A stretch of DNA of 64,000 bases from Calendula officinalis (GCA_963853835.1 OY970828.1:59264861-59328860); one strand, 5' to 3'; shown: positions 10,523 through 23,445, numbered from the stretch's first letter. Notes: a model not told the origin generated them from the sequence alone. A program made the numbers and translations.

Positions 10523-13500
10523 TCACACAACATAAACCATACCAACTTCCAACAAAGAAGCAGGAGGCACTTTCAAAACCACATCCGGCCCCCTACAATT
10601 TCTCCTAAGAAAATTATAACCAAAATTAACCGCCAATCTTTTCCAAACTGACGATCCGTGTTTTGTTTTCACATGCGAGTGACCCAGAATAAACGCCGTC
10701 CCACTTTGTTGAGCATCTAACAGATCTTGAATTTCTTCCCTCATTTGTACCTCGTTTTGATCCTCAAAATCGTTGTTTTCGGGATGGACAGCAAATGTTA
10801 CTTGTCTTCTTTTAATTTGCGGGTTTATTTCAGTTATGTCGGTCATGCTTTCGATTGTTGGAAAATCGACTGAAACACTAAGTTGTTGCATGTTTTCTTC
10901 GGGTTCAAAAACTCGTGTTGTGGAAATATCTGAGTTTCCTATTACTGTGAGGAGATATTCGCCTGATGATCGGTTTGATGGACAACCGTCTTCCTCGTCA
11001 CCTGTCAGGTGATAATACATTTTTCAAAGAGTAAATTACACAATTGGACCTTTAAGTTTGTACCATGTTACATATTTGGTCCTTTAATTCATAAATTACA
11101 CTGTTGCTCTGTATTTTTAAACTATTGGCATGTTTGGTCCTTTACCTAAACAAACGTTAACTTTTCCCCATCAAACCAGCATGATTTTATGGGTTTCATA
11201 TTGGTGAAGGGTAAGGGAAAGTGACATATTTACCCCCTTGTGCATCACAGTATCACACTGACCATACTTGACAAGAAAATTAAACGTATGTTTAGGTAAA
11301 GGAAAAAACGTGTCAATAGTTTCATAAATAAGTGTAAGTTATAAAACTAAAGGACCATTTGTGTCATATACTCTTTGAAAAATGAATAGATCTATATCTA
11401 TATTTGCATCCATACAGTTATATTAAAAAAATTACCTGGTTCATGAATCGGGTCAGGGCGGGCCCAATCATACCGAATAAAATCAGCAATCCGGTTAACA
11501 AGTTCGGACTCAAACGAATCCACGTCTTGATGAACATCACGGTACCCGTATCTCACAATACATCTATACGACCTAAGACTCGCGGGCCCAACCCGGCCCA
11601 TAAGATACCTCTCTGCAGGAGGAATAAACGGGACCGGAACCGATTTCACACACACAAACACCAAAATACGGTGAAAAGCCGGCAAATTTGTCACAAACCG
11701 TGAGAAATTCGCGGGTATGCCCGATGTAAGATCTGTGAAAACGAGCCCGATTCCCGGGACCCGTGACATGCCCAAACTCGGGCCCAATGCTAGTAACCAT
11801 TCTAACGAGACTTTATTTTGGAGATCGTATTCGTATTTTTTGGTGGTTGCGTAATGCCAAATGAACATTATTGTAACGAGAAAAAGTGCTAATAAAATCG
11901 GGAGCCATGCACCTTCACGGAATTTGACTAACGAAGCTGAAAAATAGAGTAATTCGATTGACCCAAAAAAGAATAGGAAACAAAGAGCTAAAATTGGCGG
12001 TTTATGCCAGCAAAGAATGATTACTAATGATGTTAAGCACGTTGTAACGAGCATTACCGCCATTACGGCTAATCCTGCAAAAGGTCAAAATTAGAAAAAG
12101 TCAAAATTGAAAATTATAAAATTTGAAAGACGAACCAGATGCGTTTCCCAGATGTTTTGTATCTCTGAATCCGAGAGTAACAGCGATGCAGAGAATCATA
12201 AGTATCCAATTAATCTCGGGGATATAAATCTGACCGTGTTTTTGGTCAGAAGTATGAACAACCTTAACCCTAGGAAAACAACCTAATGATTGACTTTGAT
12301 TAATGATTGAAAATGTTCCACTAATGATTGCTTGACTCCCAACAACAGAAGCGAGAATTGCTATAACAAGAACAGGCCACCTTACTTTGTCTGCATTTGT
12401 TTCACCATTATTAAATTCATAAAAAAATTAATTTTTTTTTTAGAAAGATTACCTACCTGGTACTGAGACATAGTAACTGATATCGTGTGCTATTTGATGA
12501 TGTTTTGATAAATAAGCTGCTTGCCCCATGTAACCTAGTATTAGTGCAGGATAAACCAGGAACGTGAAAGCAATCTGTTATTCAAAAACATATTCAAAAA
12601 CGTAGTGTTGTTGCAGTTGGTATGAAACTATTATACGAAATTGATTGTCTAAATCCTAAATAATCAGAAAAATCAGCCTAAATGTACCTGAATTGCACGA
12701 TACGAAAAATGACCAAGATCAGCAAACATTGCTTCCGAGCCTACAAATCAAGTTGACCAGTTATGCTAACATATATTTGACCTTTGACTTTTCCAAGTCA
12801 AAATTGACATGAATTTATTACCTGTAATGCACAGTAAAATGCCTCCTAAAGACATCCAGCCTCGTGTTTTAGTCTTTTTGAGAAACTTGTACATATAATA
12901 AGGCGAAAGAGCTTTATAAACATGTGGATTCCAGTGAAATATATTATATAAACCGAGCCCGCTTATGCAAATTAGCCATAACAGCACAACTGGAGCAAAT
13001 AAGAAACCAACTCGATGTGTCCCATAATGTTGTAATGCAAATAAACACACTAATATGAAGCATGTAATCGGGATCACAGCATCTACAAAATAATTAAAAA
13101 ATAAATAAATAAATAAACCGTTCACTGTAATATGAACTCACTTACATTCATGGTGTTCTTTTGACATTGATAACTCGAGCCCAGAAACCGCAGAAAAAAC
13201 TGCAAATTATATTAATATTAATTAATTGATACAAAATCTAGCACGGGATTCCAATGATTTTTTTTAAATAATTATTATTTTGACCTGATATTGCTGGTGT
13301 AAGTAATCCATCTCCAATTACCATACAAGTTCCAAGAAGAACCAGAATTAATAAAGCTGTATGTAACGGTTTATGTCTTTCTAGCAGCACTTTTAATTTG
13401 GAACTGTATTCTGATTCTCTTTCTGGCGGTTGTTTCAGTTTATATGTAGACAGTGATTCATCAGCAATTTGTCTGTTTGGTAATAGGCTTACTTTTGCAT

Positions 13501-13988
13501 GACGACATATTGACGAATACAGTGCAAAAGTTCCTCCTGTTAATTAAATAGATTATTTGATTACATAAACAAGTTTAAATCTTAATTATTCATAATATTA
13601 AGGAAAAAAAAGTAAAAATATATATATATATATTACCTTCACCATTATCGTCAGCTCGAAGAACAATGAAGACATATTTGAATAAAGGGACTAAAGTTAA
13701 AGTCCAGAAAACAAAAGACAGAACACCAAAAATTTCTTCATTAGTTTCAGAGTGATGAATATCTTCTGCAAATGTGGATTTGTAAACATAAATTGGGGAA
13801 ATACTCAGATCTCCATAAACTACTCCAAGACTTTGATAAGCTAACACCAATGTTTTCCTCCATGAATCCTTCTAAATCACATTTCAAAAATAATTAAATT
13901 TTGCATTTTTATAAAAAGAATCAATAATTCCAGAATTTAGTGAGCAAACCTTAGAATTTCCGGAAGATTTTTTGTCGCCAAGATCCAT
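10523..13988 (-). CDS. KT2/KUP2-like: KUP/HAK/KT potassium transporter, KT2/KUP2-like
   Basis: Ten coding exons join in frame: 13950-13988, 13637-13871, 13285-13536, 13146-13199, 12822-13082, 12688-12740, 12457-12574, 12136-12390, 11436-12074 and 10523-11001. The product is 794 residues, which to my knowledge is also the length of Arabidopsis KT2/KUP2. Recognisable segments are LAYQSLGVVYGDLSISPIYV (first membrane helix), ADDNGEG, GTCMVIGDGLLTPAISVFSA, YGTHRVGFLFAPVVLLW, GGILLCITG, SVVGSQAIISGTFSIINQSQ and FGSIELLYFSASLVKF. The long hydrophilic C-terminus ends VPPASLLEVGMVYVV. The family moves K+ (with H+ in several members) across plasma or vacuolar membranes, and KT2/KUP2 affects cell expansion. 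A non-coding leader exon and a 2-kb leader intron are likely (see 13989-16330). The last intron contains a MITE. Confidence 0.96.
11018..11384. mobile_element. MITE in the last intron of the potassium transporter
   Basis: The ends match as an inverted repeat: CATTTTTCAAAGAGTA at left and TACTCTTTGAAAAATG at right. 'ggtcctttaa' repeats follow at left and reversed ones precede at right. No direct TSD could be seen. The interior resembles the 'gagtaaattacac...ggtcc' family used by the MULE at 26429, but the match is loose. Confidence 0.6.
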
Positions 13989-16330
13989 ACTTGACAGAAA
14001 TTCAAGATTCCGTTAGATGAAACAAGCTAAATGCAGATCCCAGCTGCAACAAAACAGATACAAATTTGCATTTTTTTTCTTATAAATAATTGAAGAAATC
14101 AAACAAAAAAGAGACATATGAAAGAAACATAAGTGACCCACTTGATCTTGATCAACAAAGATGAACTAAAATGGTTAAAAACTAAAAGTGGTTGAAGGAA
14201 AAGATGCAAAATCGAATCAAAAAGATTGTCTTTTTGAAAGAAACAAATAAAAGAATGGAAATTTCTTTCAAGATAACTATAAACTATTTTTTTAATTAAA
14301 AACTGGTGGAAGTGGTGCTGAGCACAAACCTCACTCAAATCAACCAATTCCCGTGACCACGAATCAAAACACCAAAAGTTGAAGATTCTACACAAGTGGT
14401 GATTATAAATTCCAAGATTTCATTTTTATTTTTAGAAATAATTATTATAATTATAAGTTCACTTCACCCAAAGAAACGAACAAGAACAAGAGAATGTTGG
14501 AAGACGACAAGAAGAAACAAGCAAACCAAAATCACATGACTCAACAGCAATTTGCTTTATCAATTATCATCACTCTCAATTCAGTCCACAATTCAATGCA
14601 AATTTCAAGGGCAAATTTGGTATCTTTCTATCTTTTTATTTCTCTCACACACAGTCACACACGTAAAGAAACACACACTAATGTATTGTCTACACGTGGG
14701 TTGGTGCAAACTTAAATTCCCACCAATTAAATTGTCTAAAATTAGGCAAGAAGATTATATCCATGGACCAAACCAGACCTTGTTACAATGAAACTACACC
14801 TTCTAATGTTGAAAAAAAGCCATTCTAACCAATAGGGGTAAAAACGAGCCGAGCCGTTCGTGAGCTACTCGGAATCGGTTTGTTAAAAGCTCGAAACGAG
14901 CCGAGCTTAAACGAGTATGAGCCGAGTCTGAGCTTAACTAAGAGCTCGTTTATTAAACGAGCCCGAGCCCGAGCTTGATCTACTAAGCTTGATTAGGCTC
15001 GCGAGCCTAAACGAGCAAATATATTATTAATTATTACAAAAATGTAACTATATATTATATATATTTATACTTATATGTGTATGTATACTATACATATATA
15101 TGTATATAACATAATATAAAAATGAAATGTTTACACAATATATTAAATATTATAATTAAATAAAAAAATTTATAAATTTTGTGTATATGAGAGCTTAAAT
15201 GAGCCTAATCGAGCCGAGCCCGAACCTGCGAAAACTTAAACGAGTCGAGCTTGAGCTTTACATATAAGGCTCGAAACGAGCCGAGCTCGAGCTCGAGCTT
15301 CTTAAAACTTAAACGAGCCGAGCTCGAACCTAATCGAGCTCGGGCTCGACTCGGCTCATTTACACCCCTACTAACCAACATCAAGAAACCAATATAAAAT
15401 AATTATTAAATAAATAGTAAAAAATTAAATTAATTCAATTGTTGCATATTAGAAACAGTTTCTTTAACATTCAACAAGAACACCGTAACTTACAATATAA
15501 ATTTTGTAGAAAAACTTAAACGGAATTAAACAATTATGATGTTATAAACGGTCCAGAATTATTATAATGTCATTTTCTACATATCCTCTCAACAATGACT
15601 GTTCGAAAAGCAAAAGGTCGCAACTTCATTATGATTAACCATTTGAGTGGAATTTAAACTAACCTATAGAAGGAGAAATAGACCTTTCGGTTTTCCAATT
15701 AAGATTGTTTTTAATATAAAAAAAAAGGAAAATTGTAAGAAATCTAACAAACGATATCAAATTTAACAATGTAGTATAAGTGCAGAATTTGATTTTTGAC
15801 AAATATTGACAAACTTTAGAAGAATTGGAGTTCAATTTCCCAGTAATTTACCTGAAAAAAAACTACTAAACGATTCAGACTGTAAGAATTTGCATTTTTG
15901 GACGAACTTTGCGAGTTTATAACATTTATGGTCCAACATTGTTCACGAGTAACGGAAAGTAACAGTTCAAACTTTAAATCTAACAAACGCATAAAAGAGC
16001 ATCAATCGCTTACTAAATGAAGCTGTTTAAAGATTAATAGAACTTACAGTTGGTAGATGAATCGGAGTTCAAGAGAGCGAACTGAATGAGCATTTTTCCG
16101 CCATTAATGCAGAGATAAAGCTTTTGAATTCGGTAATTAAAAGAAGAAACGGATGGTTTTTGCTGTTAAAAATTTAGAAGAATTAAGTTAGAAAACTGAA
16201 AATGTATCCGGCATTGAAGATCTTGTGAGTGTGTGTGTGTGTGTGTGTGATAAAGTTGGGGGAGTGTGGGCGAGTGGCGAACAAAAAACGGGAATCTCTG
16301 CTGTTATATCTGCAGAGAGGCTATAAACAT
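13989..16330 (-). other. Probable 5' leader of the potassium transporter gene
   Basis: The start exon has a splice acceptor just upstream (gttgcag, exon edge about 14043). A good donor (gtaagttc) lies at 16047, at the inner edge of a leader-like segment running up to about 16300 that contains a (GT)n run at 16226-16249. This predicts a non-coding first exon and a leader intron of about 2 kb, into which the hAT element at 14833-15370 is inserted. The prediction rests on splice-site appearance alone. Confidence 0.5.
14833..15370. mobile_element. Non-autonomous hAT element, 538 bp
   Basis: TAGGGGTAAAAACGAGCC at left and GGCTCATTTACACCCCTA at right. A perfect 8-bp TSD, CTAACCAA, occurs at 14825-14832 and 15371-15378. 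The subterminal regions are dense in 'cgagccgagc' words and the middle is AT-rich and non-coding. Same type as 22236-23445. Confidence 0.93.
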
Positions 16331-16826
16331 GGGCCGGAAATATTTATGGGGATCAAAAAACCCTTTTATTTAAGATTTCATATAATTTTCTAATACTGTA
16401 TAATTTTACGGCTAAATACTTGCTATATGTTGAGAATATAATTACTAATTTTACGTAAAGCTTTTTGTTTTACCTATACAAGTATTCATAAGATTTCATT
16501 AAGGCATCTAAAAACTAAAATAACATTATTCAAGTATTAATTGAGTTTTGTTTACATGGTATTGTAATAAATAAAAAAACTGATTAAAAATGCTACCATT
16601 GTGTAACATGTGCTTCACCGTGTAGCTTACTAGCTTAGGGCTTTTTTGTTCTTTTAGCAATTAAGTTCTATCCGATTAAAGTATCTGTCTGAATTTATTA
16701 TGTCTGTCTGGATAAATTAGTGTTTTCGTTTGTTTTACGTGCTGAATGAATAGTTTTAACTATAAAATTTAACAAATTTTTCATTTTGAAATCCTCATTA
16801 TTGTAAGAAAACATAACTAAGTGATA
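16331..16826. other. Intergenic, AT-rich
   Basis: No gene, repeat boundary or regulatory site that I can support. It lies upstream of the predicted potassium transporter leader. Confidence 0.4.
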
Positions 16827-17086
16827 CTCCCTCCGTCCCTAAATAAAGTTTGATTTTTCTTGGGCACAACTTTTTAGGAAATAGTTAGTGGTGGGGTATT
16901 TGATATTACTTTTGATTAAAATATAAGGTTTTTATTGGAGAGAGAAAGTGTTTTAAGAGATAGTTAGTGGTGAAAGAATTGGCAATAATATTATTATATT
17001 AAGTGGGCCCCTTAAGTTTGAGAAATGAGAACTTTATTTAGGGACAAAACTTGAAGGAGAAAAGAGAACTTTATTTAATGATGGAG
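16827..17086. mobile_element. Stowaway-type MITE, second family
   Basis: Starts CTCCCTCCGTCCCTAAATAA and ends with the degraded reverse (ttatttaatgatggag), flanked by TA dinucleotides, 260 bp. Two internal 'gttagtggtg' blocks are direct repeats. It belongs to a different subfamily from the two 313-bp copies. Confidence 0.78.
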
Positions 17087-18104
17087 TATATAACTTTAAA
17101 TTGAAATTTTTAATAATTAAAAATATTAATATATAACTAATAAAGTTTAAATTTAAAATAAAAATATTTACTTTTAAAAGAAAAACATTAAAAAAATTAT
17201 ATATTTTCTAAGCAGACCCTATAAAATATGAAATTATAATTAATATAAATTGTATAAATATAAAAAAGAAAAAAAAGTTGTGACTTAATGGGGAAAATAT
17301 CATGTCATGGCTTTTCTGGTTAAGTCGTGTTGTACGGATTAAGACGTAAACAAACAGACATTATTACCTTCCCCATATAGTTCTTTTCCTGTTAAGTCCA
17401 TTAAGTCAAAATCAAACGGCACCTTAGTATGTTTTAGTATGTTTTGTAGTTATTACTTTTATGAAAATATGTAATTATGTTTTATAAAATAATTTAATTA
17501 TTATCATAAATATTCATTCGTTTCGAAATAAATTTCTTATTTTTGCACAAATTTTTAATAAAAAATTAGTGATAGGTCCTTGATTAATAATTGTGATTAA
17601 AGTATAATAAAGTTATGTAACTGTTTATTTTATTTCTTAGACAAAGTTGGTGGGAGGTCCTAGCTAGGGGTGAACATAGCCTGGTACTCGAATATTATAA
17701 CCGGAACCGAACAAAAATACTAGCGGTTCCTCAATTTTCGGAACCGGAACCCTAACCACTAGTTCCGGTTACTAGTCTCTAATATTATAAAAATAAAATT
17801 TTAATGATTACTCCTACCTATTAAGTCCCTGACACTACCAAAAGGCTTGTAGCCTAACGATATAAAGTGTTAGAATATATTTTTCATTGGTTGGTGGTCA
17901 TGTATTCAATCATATTATAAATAATATAATGTAACTTTACGAGTAGTTTAGGGAGTTTCTATTCTGTTAATAAAAAAAATCAAATCCATATCAGTCAGGT
18001 ACGATTTTGCCTCTCTATATTCATATTATACCTATAATACATTTACCATACAATTTTTACTGTTCATAAGTATGATAATTAATTTATATGGAGTAAATTG
18101 TAGC
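17087..18104. other. Intergenic, AT-rich, with decayed repeats
   Basis: Contains a 'taggggtgaaca...aaccggaaccg' patch (17665-17790) that looks like a decayed hAT end. A possible tRNA-derived SINE scrap (17840-17945) has 'gtagcctaacgatataaag' and 'atgtattcaatc' in box A and box B positions. No gene. Confidence 0.35.
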
Positions 18105-18190
18105 AAAGTTAGGATTACCTTGGTGGTAACCCACTTGCCCCACAAGCACGCTACGAGGGTTCAATCCTAGACATCTTTTTTTTATTCCAT
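18105..18190 (+). mobile_element. SINE-like, tRNA-derived fragment
   Basis: Pol III-type boxes are spaced as in tRNA: 'ccttggtggtaaccc' (box A region, about 18118-18132) and GGGTTCAATCC (box B, about 18157-18167). A T-run follows about 10 bp later. No poly-A tail or TSD is clear. A cloverleaf does not form by eye, so I do not call a tRNA gene. Confidence 0.5.
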
Positions 18191-18958
18191 GCTGTCCTGT
18201 GGTAACAAACGAATTGTTTATTTCTTTGTTCTTTTTATTATTAATCCTTTCTTTTCTAATTAATATCTACATTATCTTTCCATGTCTGTTATATATATGA
18301 ACGTAATACATATAATGTCGTCTCCTTTCTTATGTAATAACTAACTATATTAATTAGTATAAGTTTTTTAAATACTTCCTAAAAAAGAGGGATTTGATTT
18401 AAAAAAAAAATTCATAGCTTAAACAAAATGAGATATTTATTTTCTGAAATCATATAATTACGTACATATATATCTTTGAATAAGACTTATTGGTCAGACA
18501 TTTATTTTAAATAAGATTATCGTTTTTATGTTTATAATAATTACACAATTAAAAGACTTTGTTGTATAATTGTAATTGATAATAGCGTCGATTTTATAAG
18601 TTACTTTACCTTTTCTTTTACCCGTATCGAATAGAACATGTTATGCAATTAGATAGTTAGAATAGTGATTCTTTTTTATTATATGTAGATTAGTTAGCTC
18701 GATTAAATTCACATTTTGCAAAAGTAACATTTATACATGTTTTGTTTAAACTTTAACGGCAATAAAAATTAAAAACAAGTTTGACTTGAGTTGTTTACAA
18801 TTAAACAGTTACAAAAAAGTGCTTGAATTTGAATGCTAAGTATAATTAGGCCAATTTAAGAACTACTATTTGTTTGTAGAAAAATCGAACTAAAGAGCAA
18901 TAGTTATCTATTATTCCTTTTAAATTAATGGTGAGGAAATATAGCCAAACAAGTAAAT
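18191..18958. other. Intergenic, AT-rich
   Basis: Nothing recognisable on either strand; no open frame with codon structure. Confidence 0.4.
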
Positions 18959-18959
18959 T

Positions 18960-19090
18960 CCTATTATATAACACCTGATAACCAATCAACAAATTTAATA
19001 AAAATCCCGCTCCTATTATATAACACCTTATTGTAACCAATCAACAAATTTAATAAAAATCCCGCAGTGAAACGCGGGTTTCACAAACCT
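18960..19090 (+). repeat. Direct duplication next to a Helitron-like hairpin
   Basis: A block beginning 'cctattatataacacct' and ending 'aataaaaatcccgc' occurs twice, about 52 bp apart. The second copy runs into 'cccgcagtgaaacgcggg', a GC hairpin like those at Helitron 3' ends. The terminal CTAG is not preserved (ccttg instead), so it is at best a decayed Helitron end. Confidence 0.4.
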
Positions 19091-19758
19091 TGTTCGTATA
19101 CATATACTGAGGGGATTATAATCAATTTATTTCCATCGACGACAATGCAAAAAGTAGCATATATTTGAATATTTGACTCATTAATACGTGAATTATATAT
19201 CTTTCTTTCTACATTCTTTCATCTAGATTTCAGGTTTTTTTGCACCAAGGTTTCCAATATAACTGCTACGATAAATGTTATATTCTAAGATAATAAAAAA
19301 CCGATATATCACCACTATCTTAGTACGCTAACCGCTATCCCGAAGCACGATCCTTGACTATTTGATTTTTGACCAAGATAAATACGTAGATCATAGTTTA
19401 CTAGTGGAGTTGCCTTCTAAATTATGAAGTTGATTAAAAAATCGGTTTATAGAGGTACAACAAAACAGGAGTAATTGAACAAATGTGAAGTACAATATCT
19501 TGTAACATTCATTTCAATAAACTAACAAAAGGTCATCAAACCATCACTAAACAAAAGAAAACGATCGAAATAGATAACTTATCAAACATACAAATAGTTG
19601 TTTGTGTACAGATCAAACTCACATGACATAATAATAGTAAAGATGTTTATATAGTAAAAACTATACAACTATTATTATCATAAGTTCAGAACATTATTCT
19701 AACAACCAAAAGACTCGTTTTATTCTTCTGACTCTCAAAAAAGCTGCAACTCTTTAAT
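19091..19758. other. 3' flank of the superoxide dismutase gene
   Basis: AT-rich, non-coding. The part nearest 19758 is the presumed 3' UTR of the minus-strand gene. No other feature seen. Confidence 0.4.
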
Positions 19759-20461
19759 TTAAGGGCACTCTTTCTCATATACATCACTCACGTATTTCCA
19801 GTTAATCACCTTCCAGATGTTCTTCAAGTAATCTGGCCTAACATTTTTGTACTGCAAATTGTATAAAAACCTGTTTTAATTAGCTAACTTTCAATTATAC
19901 AAAAACATTAAATTTTGTTTCATCACCTGTAAGTAGTATGCATGCTCCCAAACATCTATACCAATCAGAGGAACCAAACTTGCACCTTTTGTAACCAGTG
20001 GGTCCTACAGCACAGAAAATAATTTAGTTTAGATAATTATTTTCTCAAGGTTAATACCAGTGGGTCCTAAGAAAGAATTAGTATTTTGTTTAAAAGCAAG
20101 AAAATAGATTAGTAAATGAAAATAAACCTGATTTTCTGTAGTTTCAACCACAAGTCTCTTCAACTCTTTGTCCAATGCAAGCCACTGCCAATTTATATCA
20201 TGGTTAATAAATAAACAAATTATTAAGGGAAAAAAGTCAAAGGATATAAGGTTGACATTAAAGTGCATACCACCCATCCAGAACCCTGTACAGCAGCACC
20301 TTCTGCATTCATCTTAGCAATCAATTTTTCTACAGAACCATAGCTCTCGTTGATAGCTGACCCTAATGACCCATGTGGTGGTTCACCACCCCCTTCCTGC
20401 AATAGGTTGACTTTTAAATATTGGTCAAATTGTTCGGTTCAATTTTATATTATTAATTTTA

Positions 20462-20505
<44 letters not shown>

Positions 20506-21422
20506 TTTGTTGTTGTTATTTAAGTCAAAGAAACAAACTTTACCTTAGTGGGAGAAAGATTCTTCCAGAAAATTGAGTGATTCACATGACCTGCTTATAA
20601 ACATAAAGGAAGAGACTGACAATCAAAACATAGAGACAACCATAGAACATAAGAAAATATGATTATCAAAAGTTCAAAACAAATATAATTAATCACTATG
20701 TTATGTGTGCTTGTAAATGTCAAACTGCTGATTAGGGGGGGCTAAGTTTAAAAGAGATAAACCTTGGTTGTGACATTACTACTCCAAGAATTCCAAACGA
20801 ATGTGAAAATTATTATCCTTCAAGCATCAAATTTGTCTTAGTTATTGTAGTTTATAATAATTTCTACTCTCCACCTACCTAAAAAGAGATACACTAGGTT
20901 TTCTTTCCCTTCCAAAACTAGTATTTCTCATATTATATTTTGATAATAAGATTGTTGCAAATTCGACATATGAAATCCAATTAACTTTGAAGTAAGAAAT
21001 GAATTTTGGGTGTCAAAATCAACCAGCTACCCTGTAAGGAGCAATTTCAGGTGCAATTTGCGATACAAAAACGCTTACAGACAAAATAACTGTACGCAGA
21101 ACATAAGTTGAGATAGAAATGATAGAATTTAGGGATGTAATTAACCTCCGCCATTGAATTTAATGGCGCTCTGCAATTTGACTGCAGTTGATGCATCACC
21201 CTTGGCGATTGCATCATCGAGCTGCTCGACAGCCTTATTGTAGTTGGTTACGTAAGTCTGGTGGTGTTTCTGGTGATGGAGCTGCATGATTTCTCCACTA
21301 ATCGCCGGTTCCAGTGCGCCATAATCGTAGGGAAGATCTGGAAGCGTGAATGTCTGCAATCCACGCGCTTGTTGGTGAAACCTCGCTAGGGTTTTACAGG
21401 TGGCTAGGGTTCGTAGAGCCAT
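19759..21422 (-). CDS. MSD1-like: Mitochondrial manganese superoxide dismutase
   Basis: Six coding exons in frame: 21146-21422, 20544-20590, 20271-20396, 20128-20184, 19927-20004 and 19759-19851, giving 225 residues. It converts superoxide to oxygen and hydrogen peroxide in the mitochondrial matrix. The N-terminus (MALRTLATCKTLARFHQQAR) is basic and acid-free, as in mitochondrial presequences. The mature part starts near FTLPDLPYDYGALEP. Metal ligands are visible: a histidine in LHHQKHHQTYV, one in GGGHVNHSIFWKNL, and Asp and His in IGIDVWEHAYYLQYKNVRPD. The exon 1/exon 2 junction falls inside the GGGH motif, in frame. Exon borders are all GT/AG. The intron before exon 3 carries an (ATT)n microsatellite. 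Confidence 0.97.
20464..20505. repeat. (ATT)n microsatellite
   Basis: About fourteen ATT units in the second intron of the manganese superoxide dismutase gene. Confidence 0.95.
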
Positions 21423-21562
21423 TTGTTCTCAAAATCAATTTGGAAGAGATGGCGTTAACGGTGACGGTGAAGTTTATTGATATAGAGATTTGTTAATTAC
21501 CTGAAGTCCTTGAAGTATGAGGCTAATTTCTCCTTTTTCTTTTTACACGTTAAGATTTAACC

Positions 21563-22222
21563 CAATGTTTAAAACCCGGGTTGACCCCGCCGGTTGAACC
21601 GGTCGAACCGGGACCCGGTACATGAGGCGGGTCAACTCGGTCCGGTTTAATTCCTATTTTCCGCCCGCTGAGACCCGGCCGGGTTTCCGGTTGAACCGCC
21701 GACCCGGTGACCCGTTGACCCGGTAAAAACCCGGAATTTACAAAAAAATCCCTAATATCAGTGGTTTTTCAGCCGCTACTACTACTTTCGATTCTATCTT
21801 GCTCGTTTCTGCTCGTCCACCGTCCACCCACACAAGGTAATTTCATTAGTTGCTGCCCGATTTATTTCTACAAATTCATTGTTATGTTCTACAAATTGAT
21901 TGCTCAAATTGATTGTTGATACAAATTCATCTTTGCTGCCCGATTTATTTCTCCAAATTGATTGTTGCTGCCCGATTTATTGATTGTATAAATTGTTGTG
22001 TTCTACAAATTCATTGGTTGCTCAAATTTATCAGTGATATCTCTCTCAAATTAATTTGTTTCTGTTTTTGGTTCTACAAATTGAGTGAAGAAACATGCGT
22101 ATGCAACTTTTCCTATGTTTTTCGGTAAAACAGTTGAACCGCCGGTTGAACCGGTTGAACCGGTTGAACCGTGACCCGGTCATCACACCGGGCCGAGCAA
22201 TAACCCGGGTTTTAAAACATTG
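21563..22222. mobile_element. Non-autonomous hAT element, 660 bp
   Basis: The ends are CAATGTTTAAAACCCGGGTT and AACCCGGGTTTTAAAACATTG, with a perfect 8-bp TSD, ATTTAACC, at 21555-21562 and 22223-22230. The subterminal regions are rich in 'ggttgaaccgg' words. The middle contains 'attgttgctgcccgatttatt' type direct repeats. No coding capacity. It lies about 140 bp upstream of the superoxide dismutase start codon. Confidence 0.92.
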
Positions 22223-22235
22223 ATTTAACCACATT

Positions 22236-23445
22236 TAGGGGTGTAAACGAGTCGAGCCGAGTCGAGTACTGCCAAGCTCGAGCTCGACTCGCCTGCTAAA
22301 ACTCGAGCTCGAAACTCGACTCGAAACTCGACGAGCTTCCATTTTCAAACTCGAACTCGACTCGGTGAAAGTATCGATACTTTCGAGCTCGACTTGGCTC
22401 GAAAATTTTTGAATTTTTTGAAAGTGCATTTTTTTGTTGTATATATTTGAACAATCTGAAAAATAAAGCTACAACAGCAAACCAAATGTTGTAGAATACA
22501 CCTTAGTCTAAAAAGAAATCTTAATCCAAAAAAACAATAGTAGTGGAACATCAAAACAACAAATCCGCAAGTCTAAGATGTTCAAATCAGCAACAAAACC
22601 AGCAACATCAAATCAGCAATGGAAAATCAGCAAACCAGCAATGGCAAATCAGCAAGACAACAACAAAAAATCTGCAAAACAGCAAATCAGCAACAAAATA
22701 TCATCAACACAGCAACATCAAAACAGCAACATTGTCCCTTCTTGTGCTTCAACAAAATAAAAACAACAATAACAACAAAATCAGCAATATATATAAAACA
22801 ATAACAAAGATATACTTCAAAGTTCAAACAACTCTTATTTATAAACACTAACCTGTAACTTTAGCTACATATTACTATTTCCATGCCTAATCAATAAATT
22901 ATGTATATTACGAGCAACTTAAACTAGATTCACAGATAAAAAGACTTATGGAGTTATAGATCGATTCGAACGGCTGTTGGAAGTAACGAAGTCCTTGATT
23001 GGAGAAGAAGGGAACGAAATCGAACAACGAAATGGCTAGGTGCGGAAGTGACGAGCTCGATTCGTGATTTTGCTGGTTGATTTCAAAGTGACGACCAAGG
23101 TAGGGGTTTCGATTGTGCGGCGGTTGTGCAGTCCATCGTGAGTTTTGTGTTTGAATTTTGGAACAAAAAAACTAATAAATGGGGGTAGGGTTTTTTCTCT
23201 TCCCTTATATACTTGGACATAAATTTAATTAAGTATAAGAAAAAGGGTAAAAAAGTAATTTAAGGAAAACTCGATAAGGCTCGCGAGCTCGGCGAGCTGA
23301 GTATTTGGGAACTCGAGCTCGACTCGAAACCCTACTCGAGTAGCTCGAGCTCGAGCTTGACTCGGTTCACAACGAGTCGATTCCGAGTATTTTTCGAGTC
23401 GGTCTCGAGTAGCTTACGAGCTGTCTCGTCTCGATTACACCCCTA
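22236..23445. mobile_element. Non-autonomous hAT element, 1210 bp, abutting the previous one
   Basis: Starts TAGGGGTGTAAACGAG and ends CGATTACACCCCTA. The 8-bp TSD ACCACATT is perfect (22228-22235 and 23446-23453) and overlaps the right-hand TSD of the element at 21563. Subterminal 'gagctcgagctcgactcg' words match those of 14833-15370. The interior (22540-22790) is a stretch of 'cagcaacaaaatcagcaa' words that translates to Q/N-rich open frames of about 100 residues on the plus strand. I treat these as low-complexity. Confidence 0.93.

Noticed and set aside
10773..12063. Plus-strand open frames opposite the potassium transporter (10773-11012, 11404-11703)
   Set aside because: They are antisense shadows of the well-supported minus-strand exons.
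14099..14395. 98-residue minus-strand frame upstream of the potassium transporter
   Set aside because: It lies in the predicted leader intron, is hydrophobic by composition and lacks conserved motifs.
18105..18190. tRNA gene
   Set aside because: Box A and box B-like words are present, but arms and an acceptor stem do not pair into a cloverleaf by eye; SINE origin fits better. The same applies to 37185-37262 and 57827-57944.
22543..22851. Gln/Asn-rich open frames inside a hAT element
   Set aside because: They come from 'cagcaa/aacaaa' low-complexity sequence open in several frames at once, with no domain and no consistent start. Not a gene.
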